64,000 bases of DNA, taken from positions 1,674,001-1,738,000 of the forward strand of contig NZ_CP044231.1 of assembly GCF_008727755.1 (NCBI RefSeq). The letters are read 5' to 3'. The stretch comes from Microbacterium caowuchunii (GTDB lineage: Bacteria > Actinomycetota > Actinomycetes > Actinomycetales > Microbacteriaceae). The notes beneath the pieces were generated by a model. It saw only the letters and a list, made by a program, of their open reading frames with translations. It was not told the origin of the DNA and made no database searches. Numbering within the stretch: the first letter of the stretch is position 1; each line of letters starts with the position of its first letter. Shown here one piece after another: positions 48,024-60,775 of the stretch. Both the position numbers and the translations under genes were made by a program.

Positions 48024-48074
48024 CCCGAACGCCGACGGCCCCGACGGGTTTCGTCGGGGCCGTCGGCGTTCGGG
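48024..48074 (-). terminator. Terminator of acnA
   Basis: A perfect 23-bp stem (48024-48046 with 48052-48074) around a five-base loop, beginning six bases after the acnA stop. It separates acnA from dxs on the same strand. Confidence 0.8.
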
Positions 48075-48079
48075 TGGGA

Positions 48080-50947
<2,868 letters not shown>

Positions 50948-51027
50948 GTGTGTCTCCTTCGTCGGCGTTAACGGGCGTGATGACGAGTCCCAGGAACCCA
51001 TCCTCCCCGCGTCCGCGGCGGGGAGCT

Positions 51028-51045
51028 AGCAAGGCATGCCTTACT
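51028..51045. promoter_or_regulatory. Palindrome AAGGCATGCCTT upstream of acnA
   Basis: A perfect 12-bp palindrome (51031-51042), extending to 18 bp with one mismatch as AGTAAGGCATGCCTTGCT on the minus strand. It is about 85 bases upstream of the acnA start. AGGC/GCCT arms vaguely recall DtxR/IdeR iron boxes, which would suit an iron-sulfur enzyme; spacing differs from the standard box. Confidence 0.4.
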
Positions 51046-51058
51046 GGGAGAGCCCGAT

Positions 51059-51082
51059 ATTTATCTTGATGTCGAGATAAAT
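51059..51082. promoter_or_regulatory. AT-rich 24-bp palindrome upstream of acnA
   Basis: ATTTATCT-N8-AGATAAAT, a perfect 8-bp inverted repeat whose inner bases also pair in part (10 of 12 positions symmetric overall). Its AT-richness stands out sharply from the surrounding sequence. It lies between acnA and the DUF3159 stop codon, four bases from the latter, about 110-135 bases upstream of acnA. A transcription-factor operator is likely. Confidence 0.55.
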
Positions 51083-51085
51083 GTA

Positions 51086-51844
51086 TCACTCGGCGGCGGT
51101 CTGGTCGCTGTCCGTGCCGACCTCGGCGCGGCGCGCGTACAGCGCCCTGCAGGCCAGCCACGTCACCGCCACGAGCGGCGCGAACAGCGGCAGCCCCATC
51201 GCGATCTTGAGGGTACCCAGCGCCGTCACGTCGCCGGCGAAGTAGAACGGGAGCTGCACGACCAGACGCGCGGCGAACAGTCCCGCCCACGCGATCGACA
51301 GCCAGAAGAACACGCGGCGCTTGCGGCGGTCACGCCGCCACCCCGTGGCATCGCCGGTGAGCCAGCCCGCGGCCAGCCCGATCAGCGGCCACCCGATGAG
51401 AGCCGAGACGAGGAACGCCGTGCCGTATGCGCCGTTGGTGATGAAGCCCAGGACGAAGTTGTCCTCGCCGCGTCCGGTCAGCAGCGCGAGACCCGCCGCG
51501 GCCGCGGCGGCGATCAGGCCGCCGAGCGCCGCCGTCGGCGCACTGCGGCCGAGCAGGCGCACGATCGTGAAGACCGCGGCGATGCCGACGGACAGGCCGA
51601 GCGACCACCCCAGGTCCCCCACACCCGAGCGGGCGTCGTAGGTGAGCGTGTAGACGAGCACGAAGACGAGACCGGGCAGCACCGATTCGACGATGCCCCG
51701 CCAGCCGCCCATCGCCCGCCAGACGACGTCTCCGGTGGAGGCGTCCGTGGCCGGGTCGAGTCCGGCACGGCGCGCCGCGGATCCCAGCGCCTGCCCGATC
51801 AGTTCGGAGGCGCGCGGTTCCGGCGGCGTCAGCGGATCGCTCAC
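51086..51844 (-). CDS. DUF3159 domain-containing membrane protein
   Basis: A 252-residue integral membrane protein with about six helices, between residues 55 and 235. The segment MGGWRGIVESVLPGLVFVLVYTLT and the later ARLVVQLPFYFAGDVTALGTLKIAMGLPL are characteristic of DUF3159. Function unknown. GTG 51844 overlaps the DUF3710 stop by four bases. It is last gene of the dut-DUF3710-DUF3159 run. Confidence 0.85.
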   Translation of the reverse strand: MSDPLTPPEPRASELIGQALGSAARRAGLDPATDASTGDVVWRAMGGWRGIVESVLPGLVFVLVYTLTYDARSGVGDLGWSLGLSVGIAAVFTIVRLLGRSAPTAALGGLIAAAAAAGLALLTGRGEDNFVLGFITNGAYGTAFLVSALIGWPLIGLAAGWLTGDATGWRRDRRKRRVFFWLSIAWAGLFAARLVVQLPFYFAGDVTALGTLKIAMGLPLFAPLVAVTWLACRALYARRAEVGTDSDQTAAE

Positions 51845-52440
51845 GCGCTGCCCGGCGTGGCCGGCATCTTCAGCGGGATGAGGTCGCGCGGCGGCATCGG
51901 CGACGAGCCCCGCACGACCACGAGCGAGCGGAAGAGGTCCTCGACCTGGGCGGCGGCCTCGACGTCGCCGGTCGCGGCGCCGCCGATCACGCCGCGCAGG
52001 AACCATCGCGGCCCGTCGACGCCGACGAAACGAGCGAGCCGCTTGCCTGCGGAACCGCCCTCGCCGCCCGCTGCGACGGGGACCTCGGCGAGCAGCTCCG
52101 GTCCGAGCGGGCCTTCACGCTCTTCGACACGGCCACCCTGCTGCTTCACCTGCTGGCGGATCTGCTCGCGGGTCTCTTCCCAGAGTCCGCTGGAGCGGGG
52201 AGCGGCGAACGGCTGCACCTGCAGCGTCGAGTCGGCGTAGTCGAGGCCCACCGCGACGATCCGCTTCGTCTGCTCCTCCACCTCGAGGCGCAGATTCAGC
52301 CCCTCGCGGGGCAGTACCTTGATCGCCCCCAGATCGATGTAGGGACGGACCGGGTTGACCTCCGATTCGTCGAAGGGTCCCGCCTCCGCGCGATCGGCCG
52401 GTGCGCTCTTTGCGAGCGGTTCCATCGATGCGTCTGTCAT
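51841..52440 (-). CDS. DUF3710 domain-containing protein
   Basis: A 199-residue soluble protein with NPVRPYIDLGAIKVLPREGLNLRLE, WEETREQIRQQVKQQGG and GVDGPRWFLRGVIGG, all typical of actinobacterial DUF3710 proteins. Function unknown. ATG 52440 has GAGGAG six bases upstream and overlaps the dut stop codon (ATGA). It is the middle gene of a conserved three-gene unit with dut and DUF3159. Confidence 0.88.
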   Translation of the reverse strand: MTDASMEPLAKSAPADRAEAGPFDESEVNPVRPYIDLGAIKVLPREGLNLRLEVEEQTKRIVAVGLDYADSTLQVQPFAAPRSSGLWEETREQIRQQVKQQGGRVEEREGPLGPELLAEVPVAAGGEGGSAGKRLARFVGVDGPRWFLRGVIGGAATGDVEAAAQVEDLFRSLVVVRGSSPMPPRDLIPLKMPATPGSA

Positions 52441-52889
52441 CGGGCACTCCTCTGGGTGTCGTATCCGGTCGATCCGAATCCGCCCGCTCCGCGGACGCTG
52501 TCCGCGAGCTCGTCGACGGGGACGAAGCGCACCGGCGGGACGTTCATGATGATCAGCTGGGCGATGCGGTCGCCGACCGCCACCTCGTACGGCTCGGTCC
52601 GGTCGGTGTTCAGCAGCGTGACCTTGATCTCGCCGCGGTATCCGGCATCCACCGTGCCGGGCGCGTTCAGGACCGTGATGCCGTGCTTGGCCGCCAGACC
52701 GCTGCGCGGGACGACGAAGGCCACGTACCCCTCGGGCAGCGCGATGCGCACCCCGGTGCCGATCAGGGCGCGCTCGCCCGGCGCCAGTCGGACGGCTTCC
52801 GTCGCGACGAGATCGGCACCGGCATCGCCGGGGTGGGCGTAGGTCGGGACGACCGACGCGATAATGGGGACATCCACGCTTTCGGTCAC
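52437..52889 (-). CDS. dut: Deoxyuridine 5'-triphosphate nucleotidohydrolase
   Basis: Trimeric dUTPase hydrolysing dUTP to dUMP and pyrophosphate. The 150-residue protein has all five motifs: AHPGDAGADL, PRSGLAAKHGI, NAPGTVDAGYRGEI, GDRIAQLII and the flexible C-terminal RGAGGFGSTG. The GTG at 52889 has no clear ribosome-binding site and is divergent from the DUF3093 gene by 21 bases; the transcript may be nearly leaderless. Confidence 0.95.
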   Translation of the reverse strand: MTESVDVPIIASVVPTYAHPGDAGADLVATEAVRLAPGERALIGTGVRIALPEGYVAFVVPRSGLAAKHGITVLNAPGTVDAGYRGEIKVTLLNTDRTEPYEVAVGDRIAQLIIMNVPPVRFVPVDELADSVRGAGGFGSTGYDTQRSAR

Positions 52890-52910
52890 CCAACGAGGGT
52901 AATGCAGAAC

Positions 52911-53396
52911 ATGCACACAGACATCCGTTCCTCATCGCCCCGCTATCGCGAGCGACTCAGCCCTTCACTGTGGCTGCTCGTGGCCGCGGCCGTCGGCGCT
53001 CCCATGATCGCGCTCGTCCTCACTCCGGTGGACCGGACCCTCGCGCTGGTCGCGGGAGTCGCGTTCTCCGCCGTGCTCATCCTCCTGCTGGTGGCGTTCT
53101 CGCCATCCGTGACCATCCAGGACGGGGTCCTGCGCGCCGGCCGCGCCCACATCGACGTGGATCTGCTCGGGGATGCCGTGGCCCTGACCGGGGAGGAAGC
53201 CCGCGCGGCCCGCGGCCCGGGGCTGGATCGTCGCTCGTGGACGCTGCTTCGGGGCGGCATCGACGGCGTGGTCGTGATACCCGTCGCAGACGCGAACGAT
53301 CCGACGCCGACCTGGGTTGTCTCCAGTCGTACGCCGGATCGTCTCGCAGCTGCGCTGCGGCGTGCGCGGACTACGCCGCGCACTCCTGGCAGATGA
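52911..53396 (+). CDS. DUF3093 domain-containing membrane protein
   Basis: A 161-residue protein with YRERLSPSLWLL and two adjacent helices (about residues 15-60), then a soluble beta-rich domain. This matches DUF3093, an actinobacterial family of unknown function usually found next to dut and DUF4193. ATG 52911 has GAGGG eleven bases before it; the ATG at 52902 is too close to that site. The 3' end overlaps DUF4193 tail to tail by 26 bases. Confidence 0.85.
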   Translation: MHTDIRSSSPRYRERLSPSLWLLVAAAVGAPMIALVLTPVDRTLALVAGVAFSAVLILLLVAFSPSVTIQDGVLRAGRAHIDVDLLGDAVALTGEEARAARGPGLDRRSWTLLRGGIDGVVVIPVADANDPTPTWVVSSRTPDRLAAALRRARTTPRTPGR

Positions 53397-53664
53397 ATCC
53401 TGCCGACTCTTCGTGGTCCACCTGGGACCGGTGCTTCACGAGGAAGCAGCTGACACAGGTGAACTCGTCTTCCTGCGGCGGCAGGACGACGACATCGAGG
53501 TCGATGTCCGACAGGTCCGCGCCGGGGAGTTCGAAGCCCGACGGGTTGTCGGCGTCCTCGACGTCGACCGAGCCGGACATCTTGTCCGGAACACGCTCCT
53601 TGAGCGCCTCGATGGACTCGCTGTCGTCCTCGGTCTTGCGGGGGGCGTCGTAATCCGTAGCCAT
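53371..53664 (-). CDS. DUF4193 family zinc-ribbon protein
   Basis: A 97-residue acidic protein. The C-terminus has two CxxC pairs (FTCVSCFLV and FICQECAA), a likely zinc ribbon, behind the conserved LDVVVLPPQEDEF. This is the actinobacterial DUF4193 family, of unknown function. ATG 53664 with GGAA nearby. It diverges from sepH. Confidence 0.9.
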   Translation of the reverse strand: MATDYDAPRKTEDDSESIEALKERVPDKMSGSVDVEDADNPSGFELPGADLSDIDLDVVVLPPQEDEFTCVSCFLVKHRSQVDHEESAGFICQECAA

Positions 53665-53739
53665 GCTTCCGTGTCTCTTGATCGGGTTTTGGAGCGCCAG
53701 CCATGGCGGCGGGCGGCCATAGTTTGCATGACCGCCGTC

Positions 53740-53752
53740 CATTTGGCAAATG
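53740..53752. promoter_or_regulatory. Palindrome between DUF4193 and sepH
   Basis: CATTTG-G-CAAATG, a 13-base palindrome in the 211-base divergent gap, flanked by further TGCATG copies. A regulatory site for one or both genes is possible. Confidence 0.35.
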
Positions 53753-53875
53753 CATGCGAGGACGGGTCGTGCAACCTGCTGCCGGGGAAACTCGCGCCAC
53801 GCGCCGGATATTCCCGGCCGCGACGCTCCCCTGTGACACCATGGGCCCACACGGCAGATGGGAGGCGTGTGACCC

Positions 53876-54910
53876 ATGGAACAGCTCAGAGTGATCGGCA
53901 CCGAAGACGGCGTGCTCGTCGTCGCATCCGAATCCGGACAGCGATACTCCCTCGTCGTCGACGACGTGCTGCGGGCTGAATTGCGCCGCGCACGCAAGGA
54001 ACGCGAGGAACCGGGCCGCGGCCCCAAGCCCAGTCCGCGTGAGATCCAGGCCCAGATCAGGGCAGGACTCTCGGCGCGCGAGGTGGCCGAGGTGCTCGGC
54101 ACGACCCTCGAGGACGTCGTGCGGTTCGAACCGCCCGTGCTCGCCGAACGCGAGTTCATCGTCGGGCAGGCCCTGTCCGTCCCGGTCCTGCTCGCCGCCG
54201 ATTTCGGCGACGACGCGTCCACCACCTTCGGGGAGGCCGTCCGGGCGAAGCTCTCCGAGGCCGGAGCGACCGCCGAGCGCTGGACCAGCTGGAAGGAAGC
54301 GACCGGCTGGGTCGTGAAGCTGTCCTTCGCAGCCGGCGACGTCGAACGCGACGCCCGATGGAGCTTCGACCCGCGCCGCAGTTCGCTCTCGCCGTTGAAC
54401 GCCGACGCCACCCAGCTCTCCCGCCAGGGATCTCTTCCCGAGGGCCTCATCCCCCGTCTTCGCGCACTCGACTCGCCCGGCGGCATCAAGGACGACACGC
54501 GATTCGACAGCGGAGCGTTCGGCCCGCGTCACGATTCCGTCGACGTTCCGGTCGTACCCGCCCTCGCTTCGAGCCCCGCGGTGCAGGATGCGGCGATCAA
54601 ACGTGCGCCCGACGCGCCGCAGCCCTCCGCCGAGACGGCGGATCTCCTGGAGGCCCTGCGCCGCCGACGCGGTCAGCGCACCGCGGCGCCCGCGCCGCAG
54701 GCACCCGAGCGCGACCAGCGCGGACCGGCCCCGGTCGTTCTGTTCGACGCGCTCGATCCCGGGCACGCGGACACCGCCGCAGAGGACCCGCAGCCTCCGG
54801 CACCCGCGGAACGCGCGGAGCCCTCGGCGGACTCGTCCCGTCGCAAGGGACGGACCTCGATGCCGTCCTGGGACGAGATCGTGTTCGGCGCGCGCAGCGA
54901 CGAGAACTGA
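53876..54910 (+). CDS. sepH: Septation protein SepH
   Basis: Actinobacterial cell-division protein that binds and stimulates FtsZ assembly. The 344-residue protein has the N-terminal conserved domain (MEQLRVIGTEDGVLVVASESG) with a helix-turn-helix-like part (LSAREVAEVLGTTLEDVVRFE near residue 65) and a long disordered, Pro/Ala-rich C-terminal half. ATG 53876. Its stop codon abuts the stop of the convergent phosphodiesterase gene in TGATCA. Confidence 0.92.
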   Translation: MEQLRVIGTEDGVLVVASESGQRYSLVVDDVLRAELRRARKEREEPGRGPKPSPREIQAQIRAGLSAREVAEVLGTTLEDVVRFEPPVLAEREFIVGQALSVPVLLAADFGDDASTTFGEAVRAKLSEAGATAERWTSWKEATGWVVKLSFAAGDVERDARWSFDPRRSSLSPLNADATQLSRQGSLPEGLIPRLRALDSPGGIKDDTRFDSGAFGPRHDSVDVPVVPALASSPAVQDAAIKRAPDAPQPSAETADLLEALRRRRGQRTAAPAPQAPERDQRGPAPVVLFDALDPGHADTAAEDPQPPAPAERAEPSADSSRRKGRTSMPSWDEIVFGARSDEN

Positions 54911-56026
54911 TCAGTCCGCGAAGGCCCCGAGTCGCAGCAGCGGCACCGTCCGCTCGTCGGCGGTGAGGGAACCGTGCTGGCCCACCATCTTCTGGCCGGC
55001 GGAGTCGGCGAGTCGATCGTCGTAGTAGGCGATCCGCGCGCGAGCGGCGACGAGCACGTCGCCGATCCGATCACGCACCTCCGGTGACACCCGCGCACCG
55101 AACAGTCCCGCTGCGATCGCCTCGTCCCGCGTCATGACCCAGGATCGGGGCTCCTCGGCGGCCCACGCCGACCGGACCCGGTCCGTCATGCCCGGCTCCG
55201 CGTAGAGGTGCAGCATCCGGGGCTCTCCCGCGATCGTGCGCACGCCGTCGAGGCGGGGGTCGCCTTCGGCGAGCAGGACGTGCCGCTCGCGAGGGACGTC
55301 GATCATGCCGTGATCCGCGGTGAGGGCGATGCCGACGTCCGGCCCCGCCGCGGCGTGCAACCGTCGGGCGGCGGCGTCGATGGATTCCAGGGTGGCGAGC
55401 CACGTGTCGGAGGCCATCCCGTGCTTGTGCCCGGCACCGTCGAGTTCCGGCGCGTAGAGGTAGACCAGGGATCCCGGGTGGGAGCGGGCCCAGTGGGCCG
55501 CCGCATCCACCCGTGCGTCCAGGTCGCGTTCACCGTGGAAACCGGCGTCCCGCATGGTCGCGGCGGTGAATCCCGTCCCGGCGTACTCGGGCCGGGACAC
55601 GACGTATCCGCGGTCTGCGGTGAGCAGCGACGCCGACCGCTGCCAGGTGAGCGGGTCGAGCAGGCCCGGACCCCAGTCGGTCAGCTGGTTGAGGGCCCGG
55701 TCCGTCTCGGGCTCGCGCGCCCGGTAGCCGACGATGCCGTGCTCCCCGACGTCGGTGCCGGTGAGCAGGCTCGTCAACGCCGCGGCCGTCGTGCTGGGGA
55801 AGACCGTGGTCGCCACGCTCTTCTTCGTCAGGCGGCTCGCGAGGAAGCGGGCGTACCCCGCGTTCGCACCGAGGGCATGGGCGCCGAGGCCGTCCACGAC
55901 GAACAGGATCGCGCTCTGGACGGGCCGGAACCGGGATGCTCCGCCCTCGATCGCAGAGAGCAACTCCGGGACCACGCCGGTGAGGCGCAGGGCGTGCGAA
56001 GGGTCCGCCGGTAGGCTGAGGGTCAT
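54911..56026 (-). CDS. Alkaline phosphatase superfamily nucleotide pyrophosphatase/phosphodiesterase-like protein
   Basis: A 371-residue protein of the NPP type. The metal-binding Asp45 is in [10 protein letters not shown], the nucleophile Thr in [10 protein letters not shown] (residues 75-84), and further metal ligands are in DGAGHKHG and TADHGMID. No signal peptide is visible, so it may be cytoplasmic. It sits between sepH and parC, an order I believe common in related genomes; substrate unknown. ATG 56026; a -10-like GAGACT lies seven bases upstream, hinting at a leaderless transcript. Confidence 0.85.
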   Translation of the reverse strand: MTLSLPADPSHALRLTGVVPELLSAIEGGASRFRPVQSAILFVVDGLGAHALGANAGYARFLASRLTKKSVATTVFPSTTAAALTSLLTGTDVGEHGIVGYRAREPETDRALNQLTDWGPGLLDPLTWQRSASLLTADRGYVVSRPEYAGTGFTAATMRDAGFHGERDLDARVDAAAHWARSHPGSLVYLYAPELDGAGHKHGMASDTWLATLESIDAAARRLHAAAGPDVGIALTADHGMIDVPRERHVLLAEGDPRLDGVRTIAGEPRMLHLYAEPGMTDRVRSAWAAEEPRSWVMTRDEAIAAGLFGARVSPEVRDRIGDVLVAARARIAYYDDRLADSAGQKMVGQHGSLTADERTVPLLRLGAFAD

Positions 56027-56083
56027 CGGGGCCAGTCTCGCACACCCGCGCACGGCCCTTTCGCTATCCGAGGTCTGAACGTC

Positions 56084-58543
56084 ATGCCGCCCACCCGCGC
56101 CCAGTCCCTGCCCGCCGACGAGGGCCGCATCGAGGACATCGATGTGTCCACCGAGATGCAGGGATCCTTCCTCGAGTACGCCTACTCGGTGATCTACTCG
56201 CGCGCCCTCCCGGACGCGCGGGACGGTCTGAAGCCCGTCCAGCGGCGCATCCTCTTCCAGATGGCGGAGATGGGGCTACGGCCCGATCGCGGCCACGTCA
56301 AGAGCGCCCGCGTGGTGGGCGAGGTGATGGGAAAGCTCCACCCGCACGGCGACTCCGCCATCTACGACGCCCTGGTGCGTCTGGCTCAGGACTTCGCGCT
56401 GCGGGTTCCGCTCGTCGACGGGCACGGCAACTTCGGCTCGCTCGACGACGGTCCCGCGGCGGCCCGGTACACCGAGGCCCGGCTCGCCCCCGCAGCCCTC
56501 GCCCTCACCGAGAACCTCGACGAGGACGTCGTCGATTTCATCCCCAACTACGACGGCCAGTTCCAGCAGCCCGAGGTGCTGCCGGCCGCCTTCCCGAGCC
56601 TGCTCGTCAACGGCACGACCGGGATCGCGGTGGGGATGGCCACCAACATGGCCCCGCACAACCTCATCGAGGTCGTCGCCGCCGCCATCCATCTCCTCGA
56701 CAACCCGGAAGCCACGCTCGAGGAGCTGATGGAGTTCGTCCCGGGGCCCGATCTTCCCGGCGGCGGGATCATCGTCGGTCTCGACGGCGTCAAGGACGCC
56801 TACGCCACCGGACGGGGAAGCTTCCGCACACGCGCCAAAGTCTCCATCGAGTCGCTCGGACCGCGGCGGATGGGTCTGGTCGTCACGGAACTGCCGTACA
56901 TGGTGGGTCCGGAACGGGTCATCGAGAAGATCAAGGACGCCGTCGGCGCGAAGAAGCTGACCGGAATCTCCGACGTGTCGGACTACACCGACCGCCTCCA
57001 CGGTCTGCGCCTGGTCATCGGGATCAAGACCGGCTTCGACCCGAGCGCCGTCCTGGAGCAGCTCTACCGGTTGACTCCCCTCGAGGACTCCTTCGGCATC
57101 AACAACGTCGCCCTCGTCAACGGGCAGCCGCAGACCCTCGGCCTGAAGGAACTGCTGCGCGTCTACCTGGACCACCGCATCCAGGTCGTCACCCGGCGCA
57201 GCCGATTCCGGCTCGCCCGCAAGCAGGAGCGGCTGCACCTGGTCGAGGGCCTGCTCATCGCGATCGTCGACATCGACGAGGTCATCCAGGTCATCCGCGC
57301 CTCGGACGACGGCGAGCAGGCGCGGGCGCGCCTCATGGACGTCTTCGACCTCTCCCAGTTGCAGGCGGAGTACATCCTCGAGCTGCGTCTGCGCCGCCTG
57401 ACGAAGTTCTCCCGCCTGGACCTGGAGACCGAGCGCGACCAGCTGAAGGCGCAGATCGCCGAGCTGGAGGAGCTGCTCAGCAGCGAGGTCCGGCTGCGTG
57501 CTCAGGTGGCGCGCGAGCTCGACGCCGCGGCGGAGACCTACGGCACGCCGCGCCGCACGCTGCTGCTCAACGGAGGACCGGTCGCTCCCCGATCCCGCTC
57601 CGCGGCCGCCGCGGCGGATCTGCAGATCGCGGACGCCCCGTGCCGGGTGTTCCTCTCCGCCACCGGCCGGATGGTGCGCGCCGAGCTCACCCCGGACGCC
57701 CCGAACGGCGGGATCGTCCCGCCGGCCCGCCGCAGCAAGCACGATGCCATCCGTTCCGCCGTCGACACGACCACCCGCGGGGATCTCGGCGCGGTCACGA
57801 GCCTCGGCAGACTCGTCCGCTTCTCCCCCGTCGACCTGCCCTCGGTGCCCGGCAACTCGGTGCAGGCGGCGGCGGGTACCCGGGCCGACCAGTACCTGGG
57901 ACTGGACAAGAACGAGCACGTCGTCGCGCTCGTACCCCTCACCGACAACCCGCCCATCGCCCTGGGGACGGCGCACGGAGTGGTCAAGCGGGTCTCCGCG
58001 GGCGAGCTCGGCACGAAGCACGACGTCGAGATCATCGGCCTGCGCGACGGCGACCGGGTCGTCGGGGCTGCGCCGGCGACGGACGGCGCCGAACTCGTCT
58101 TCGTCACGAGCGACGCGCAGCTGCTGCGCTTCGATGCCGCTTCGGTCCGGCCGCAGGGACGTGCCGCCGGCGGGATGGCGGGCATGCGCCTCAGCGAGGG
58201 CGCCGAGGTCATCACCTTCACCGTCGTCGGGCCCAGCGTGTTCGACGCCGTCGTGGTGACGGTGGCCGGCTCGCGCGGGGCGATCGCGGGAACCGACCCG
58301 GGCAGTGCGAAGGTGTCACCGTTCAGCGAGTTCCCGGCCAAGGGCCGCGCGACGGGCGGGGTGCGTGCGCAGCGCTTCCTGAAGGGCGAGGACACGCTCA
58401 CCCTGGCCTGGATCGGCACGGAGCCCCGCGCCGTGGGCGCGGACGGCGCCGTGCGCCGTCTCCCGGAGCCGGGCGCCAAGCGGGACGCGTCCGGTCAGCC
58501 GCTCGAGGGCGTCGTGACGGCGCTCGGCACCGCCGTCCGCTGA
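56084..58543 (+). CDS. parC: DNA topoisomerase IV / gyrase-type subunit A
   Basis: Type IIA topoisomerase cleavage subunit, 819 residues. The winged-helix region has [17 protein letters not shown] with wild-type Ser and Asp at the quinolone-resistance positions, and the catalytic Tyr is in [10 protein letters not shown]. Coiled-coil tower and C-terminal beta-pinwheel follow. Pairing with the parE-like gene tail to tail, rather than the dnaA-gyrB-gyrA locus, argues for the second actinobacterial topoisomerase (topo IV-like). The C-terminal domain lacks an obvious GyrA box. ATG 56084 has GAGG upstream. Confidence 0.9.
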   Translation: MPPTRAQSLPADEGRIEDIDVSTEMQGSFLEYAYSVIYSRALPDARDGLKPVQRRILFQMAEMGLRPDRGHVKSARVVGEVMGKLHPHGDSAIYDALVRLAQDFALRVPLVDGHGNFGSLDDGPAAARYTEARLAPAALALTENLDEDVVDFIPNYDGQFQQPEVLPAAFPSLLVNGTTGIAVGMATNMAPHNLIEVVAAAIHLLDNPEATLEELMEFVPGPDLPGGGIIVGLDGVKDAYATGRGSFRTRAKVSIESLGPRRMGLVVTELPYMVGPERVIEKIKDAVGAKKLTGISDVSDYTDRLHGLRLVIGIKTGFDPSAVLEQLYRLTPLEDSFGINNVALVNGQPQTLGLKELLRVYLDHRIQVVTRRSRFRLARKQERLHLVEGLLIAIVDIDEVIQVIRASDDGEQARARLMDVFDLSQLQAEYILELRLRRLTKFSRLDLETERDQLKAQIAELEELLSSEVRLRAQVARELDAAAETYGTPRRTLLLNGGPVAPRSRSAAAAADLQIADAPCRVFLSATGRMVRAELTPDAPNGGIVPPARRSKHDAIRSAVDTTTRGDLGAVTSLGRLVRFSPVDLPSVPGNSVQAAAGTRADQYLGLDKNEHVVALVPLTDNPPIALGTAHGVVKRVSAGELGTKHDVEIIGLRDGDRVVGAAPATDGAELVFVTSDAQLLRFDAASVRPQGRAAGGMAGMRLSEGAEVITFTVVGPSVFDAVVVTVAGSRGAIAGTDPGSAKVSPFSEFPAKGRATGGVRAQRFLKGEDTLTLAWIGTEPRAVGADGAVRRLPEPGAKRDASGQPLEGVVTALGTAVR

Positions 58544-58553
58544 CCCGACCGCA

Positions 58554-58584
58554 GGCCCGGTGACCGCCTCACGGCGGCCGGGCC
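58554..58584. terminator. Bidirectional stem-loop between parC and parE
   Basis: GGCCCGG-TGA-CCGCC-TCAC-GGCGG-CCGGGCC; a 12-bp stem with a three-base bulge between convergent stop codons. No T-run. Confidence 0.55.
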
Positions 58585-58597
58585 CGGTCGTCGGGGT

Positions 58598-60676
58598 TCA
58601 GGCGTCGATGCGCTCGCGTCCCAGGCGGTCGCTGGAGTCCACGATGAACTCGCGACGGGGAGCGACGTCACTGCCCATGAGCAGCTCGAAGACCGAGCTC
58701 GCCGTATCCGCGTCCTCGACACGCACCCGGCGGAGGGTGCGCCCGGCACGGTCCATGGTCGTCGTCGCGAGCTGATCCGCGTCCATCTCGCCCAGGCCCT
58801 TGTACCGCTGCACCGGCTCCTGCCAGCGCTTCCCCGCCTTGGTCAGCTTCGCCAGCAGGGTGTGCAGCTCCGCCTCCGAGTACGTGTAGATCGTCTCATT
58901 GGGCTTCGACCCGGGATTGATCACCACGACGCGGTGCAGCGGCGGCACGGCGGCGTAGACCTTGCCGGCTTCGATGAGCGGGCGCATGTAGCGGAAGAAG
59001 AGCGTCAGCAGCAGCGTCCGGATGTGGGCGCCGTCGACATCCGCGTCGCTCATCAGGATGATCTTGCCGTAGCGGGCCGCTTCCAGGTCGAAGGAGCGCC
59101 CGGAGCCCGCGCCGATGACCTGGATGATCGCCGCGCACTCGGCGTTGGAGAGCATGTCGCTCACCGACGCCTTCTGCACGTTGAGGATCTTGCCGCGGAT
59201 CGGGAGCAGCGCCTGGTACTCGCTGTTGCGGGCGTGCTTGGCCGTGCCGAGGGCGGAGTCCCCTTCGACGATGAACAGCTCGGACTGCGCGACGTCGTTC
59301 GTGCGGCAGTCGGCGAGCTTGGCGGGCAGCGAGGAGGACTCCAGCGCGTTCTTGCGGCGCTGGGTCTCCTTGTGCGTGCGCGCCGATATGCGCGCCTTCA
59401 TCTCCGAGACGACCTTGTCCAGCAGAAGGGCGGTCTGCGCCTTGTCGTCGCGCTTGGCCGAAGAGAACTTCGCCCCCAGCTCCTTGGTGATCACGGAGGT
59501 CACGATCTGGCGGACGGCGGGAGTGCCGAGGATCTCCTTCGTCTGTCCCTCGAACTGCGGCTCGGGCAGGCGCACGGTCAGCACGGCGGTGAGACCGGCG
59601 AGGATGTCGTCCTTCTCGATCTTGTCGTTGCCGACCTTCAGCCGCCGGGAGTTCTGATCCACCTGAGCGCGCAGCACCTTCATCAAGCCCTGCTCGAAAC
59701 CGGTCTGATGGGTGCCGCCCTTAGGGGTGGCGATGATGTTCACGAAGGAGCGGATCGTGGTCTCGTAGCCGATCCCCCACCGCAGCGCGACGTCGACGAC
59801 GCACTCGCGCGACACGTCGGTCGGGATCATCGCCCCGTTCGGCTGCAGGACGGGGACGGTCTCGGTGAAGGTGCCGGTCCCGGTCAGTCGCCAGGTGTCC
59901 GTGATGGCGGTGTCCGGGGCCAGGAACTCGGCGAACTCGGAGATGCCGCCGGCGAAGGCGTAGACCGACTCGCGCGGCTCGTCCGTCCGCTCGTCGCGGA
60001 TGACGATCTCCAGACCCGGAACGAGGAAGGCCGTCTGGCGGGCGCGCTGCTCGAGCTCCTCCAGGTTGAACGCGGCGTCCTTGGTGAAGATCTGCCGGTC
60101 CGCCCAGTACCGGATGCGGGTGCCCGTGACGCCCTTGGCCGCCTTCCCGACGACCCGCAGCTCGCTCTTCTTCTCGAAGGCGCTGAACGGTGCGTCGCTG
60201 CGGGGCTGGCCCTTGTCGGCGAAGACGCCCGGCTCGCCGTGCCGGAACGACATCGCCCAGGTCTTGCCCCCGCGGTCGACCTCGACGTCGAGTCGCTCGG
60301 AGAGGGCGTTGACGACCGACGCGCCGACACCGTGGAGTCCGCCCGAGGCGGCGTAGGACCCGCCGCCGAACTTCCCGCCGGCGTGGAGCTTCGTGAAGAC
60401 GACCTCGACGCCGGAGAGACCGGTGCGCGGCTCCACGTCCACGGGGATGCCGCGGGCGCGGTCGCGGACCTCGACGCTGCCGTCCGGGTACAGGATGATG
60501 TCGATACGCGATCCGTGGCCGCCGAGCGCCTCGTCGACCGAGTTGTCGATGATCTCCCACAGGCAGTGCATGAGCCCGCGGGAGTCCGTCGAGCCGATGT
60601 ACATGCCCGGGCGCTTCCGGACCGCCTCGAGCCCCTCGAGAACCTGAAGATGATGGGCGGAATACTCAGCGGTCAC
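58598..60676 (-). CDS. parE: DNA topoisomerase IV / gyrase-type subunit B
   Basis: ATPase subunit of the type IIA topoisomerase, 692 residues. The GHKL ATPase site has IIDNSVDEALGG and ASGGLHGVGASVVNALS. The transducer follows, then the TOPRIM motifs LFIVEGDSALG and MSDADVDGAHIRTLLL, and the C-terminal QRYKGLGEMDADQL. GTG 60676 gives the usual start VTAEYSAHHLQVLEGLEAV, close behind GGAG. It faces parC, its likely partner. Confidence 0.92.
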   Translation of the reverse strand: MTAEYSAHHLQVLEGLEAVRKRPGMYIGSTDSRGLMHCLWEIIDNSVDEALGGHGSRIDIILYPDGSVEVRDRARGIPVDVEPRTGLSGVEVVFTKLHAGGKFGGGSYAASGGLHGVGASVVNALSERLDVEVDRGGKTWAMSFRHGEPGVFADKGQPRSDAPFSAFEKKSELRVVGKAAKGVTGTRIRYWADRQIFTKDAAFNLEELEQRARQTAFLVPGLEIVIRDERTDEPRESVYAFAGGISEFAEFLAPDTAITDTWRLTGTGTFTETVPVLQPNGAMIPTDVSRECVVDVALRWGIGYETTIRSFVNIIATPKGGTHQTGFEQGLMKVLRAQVDQNSRRLKVGNDKIEKDDILAGLTAVLTVRLPEPQFEGQTKEILGTPAVRQIVTSVITKELGAKFSSAKRDDKAQTALLLDKVVSEMKARISARTHKETQRRKNALESSSLPAKLADCRTNDVAQSELFIVEGDSALGTAKHARNSEYQALLPIRGKILNVQKASVSDMLSNAECAAIIQVIGAGSGRSFDLEAARYGKIILMSDADVDGAHIRTLLLTLFFRYMRPLIEAGKVYAAVPPLHRVVVINPGSKPNETIYTYSEAELHTLLAKLTKAGKRWQEPVQRYKGLGEMDADQLATTTMDRAGRTLRRVRVEDADTASSVFELLMGSDVAPRREFIVDSSDRLGRERIDA

Positions 60677-60775
60677 AAGCTCCAAGGGTATCCGCGGGTC
60701 CCGACAGTACCCTGCACAGACACGGGCCCCGGGGGTCCGCGTACGCGCTGAGCGAAACATCCCGTCCGGCGGGCA

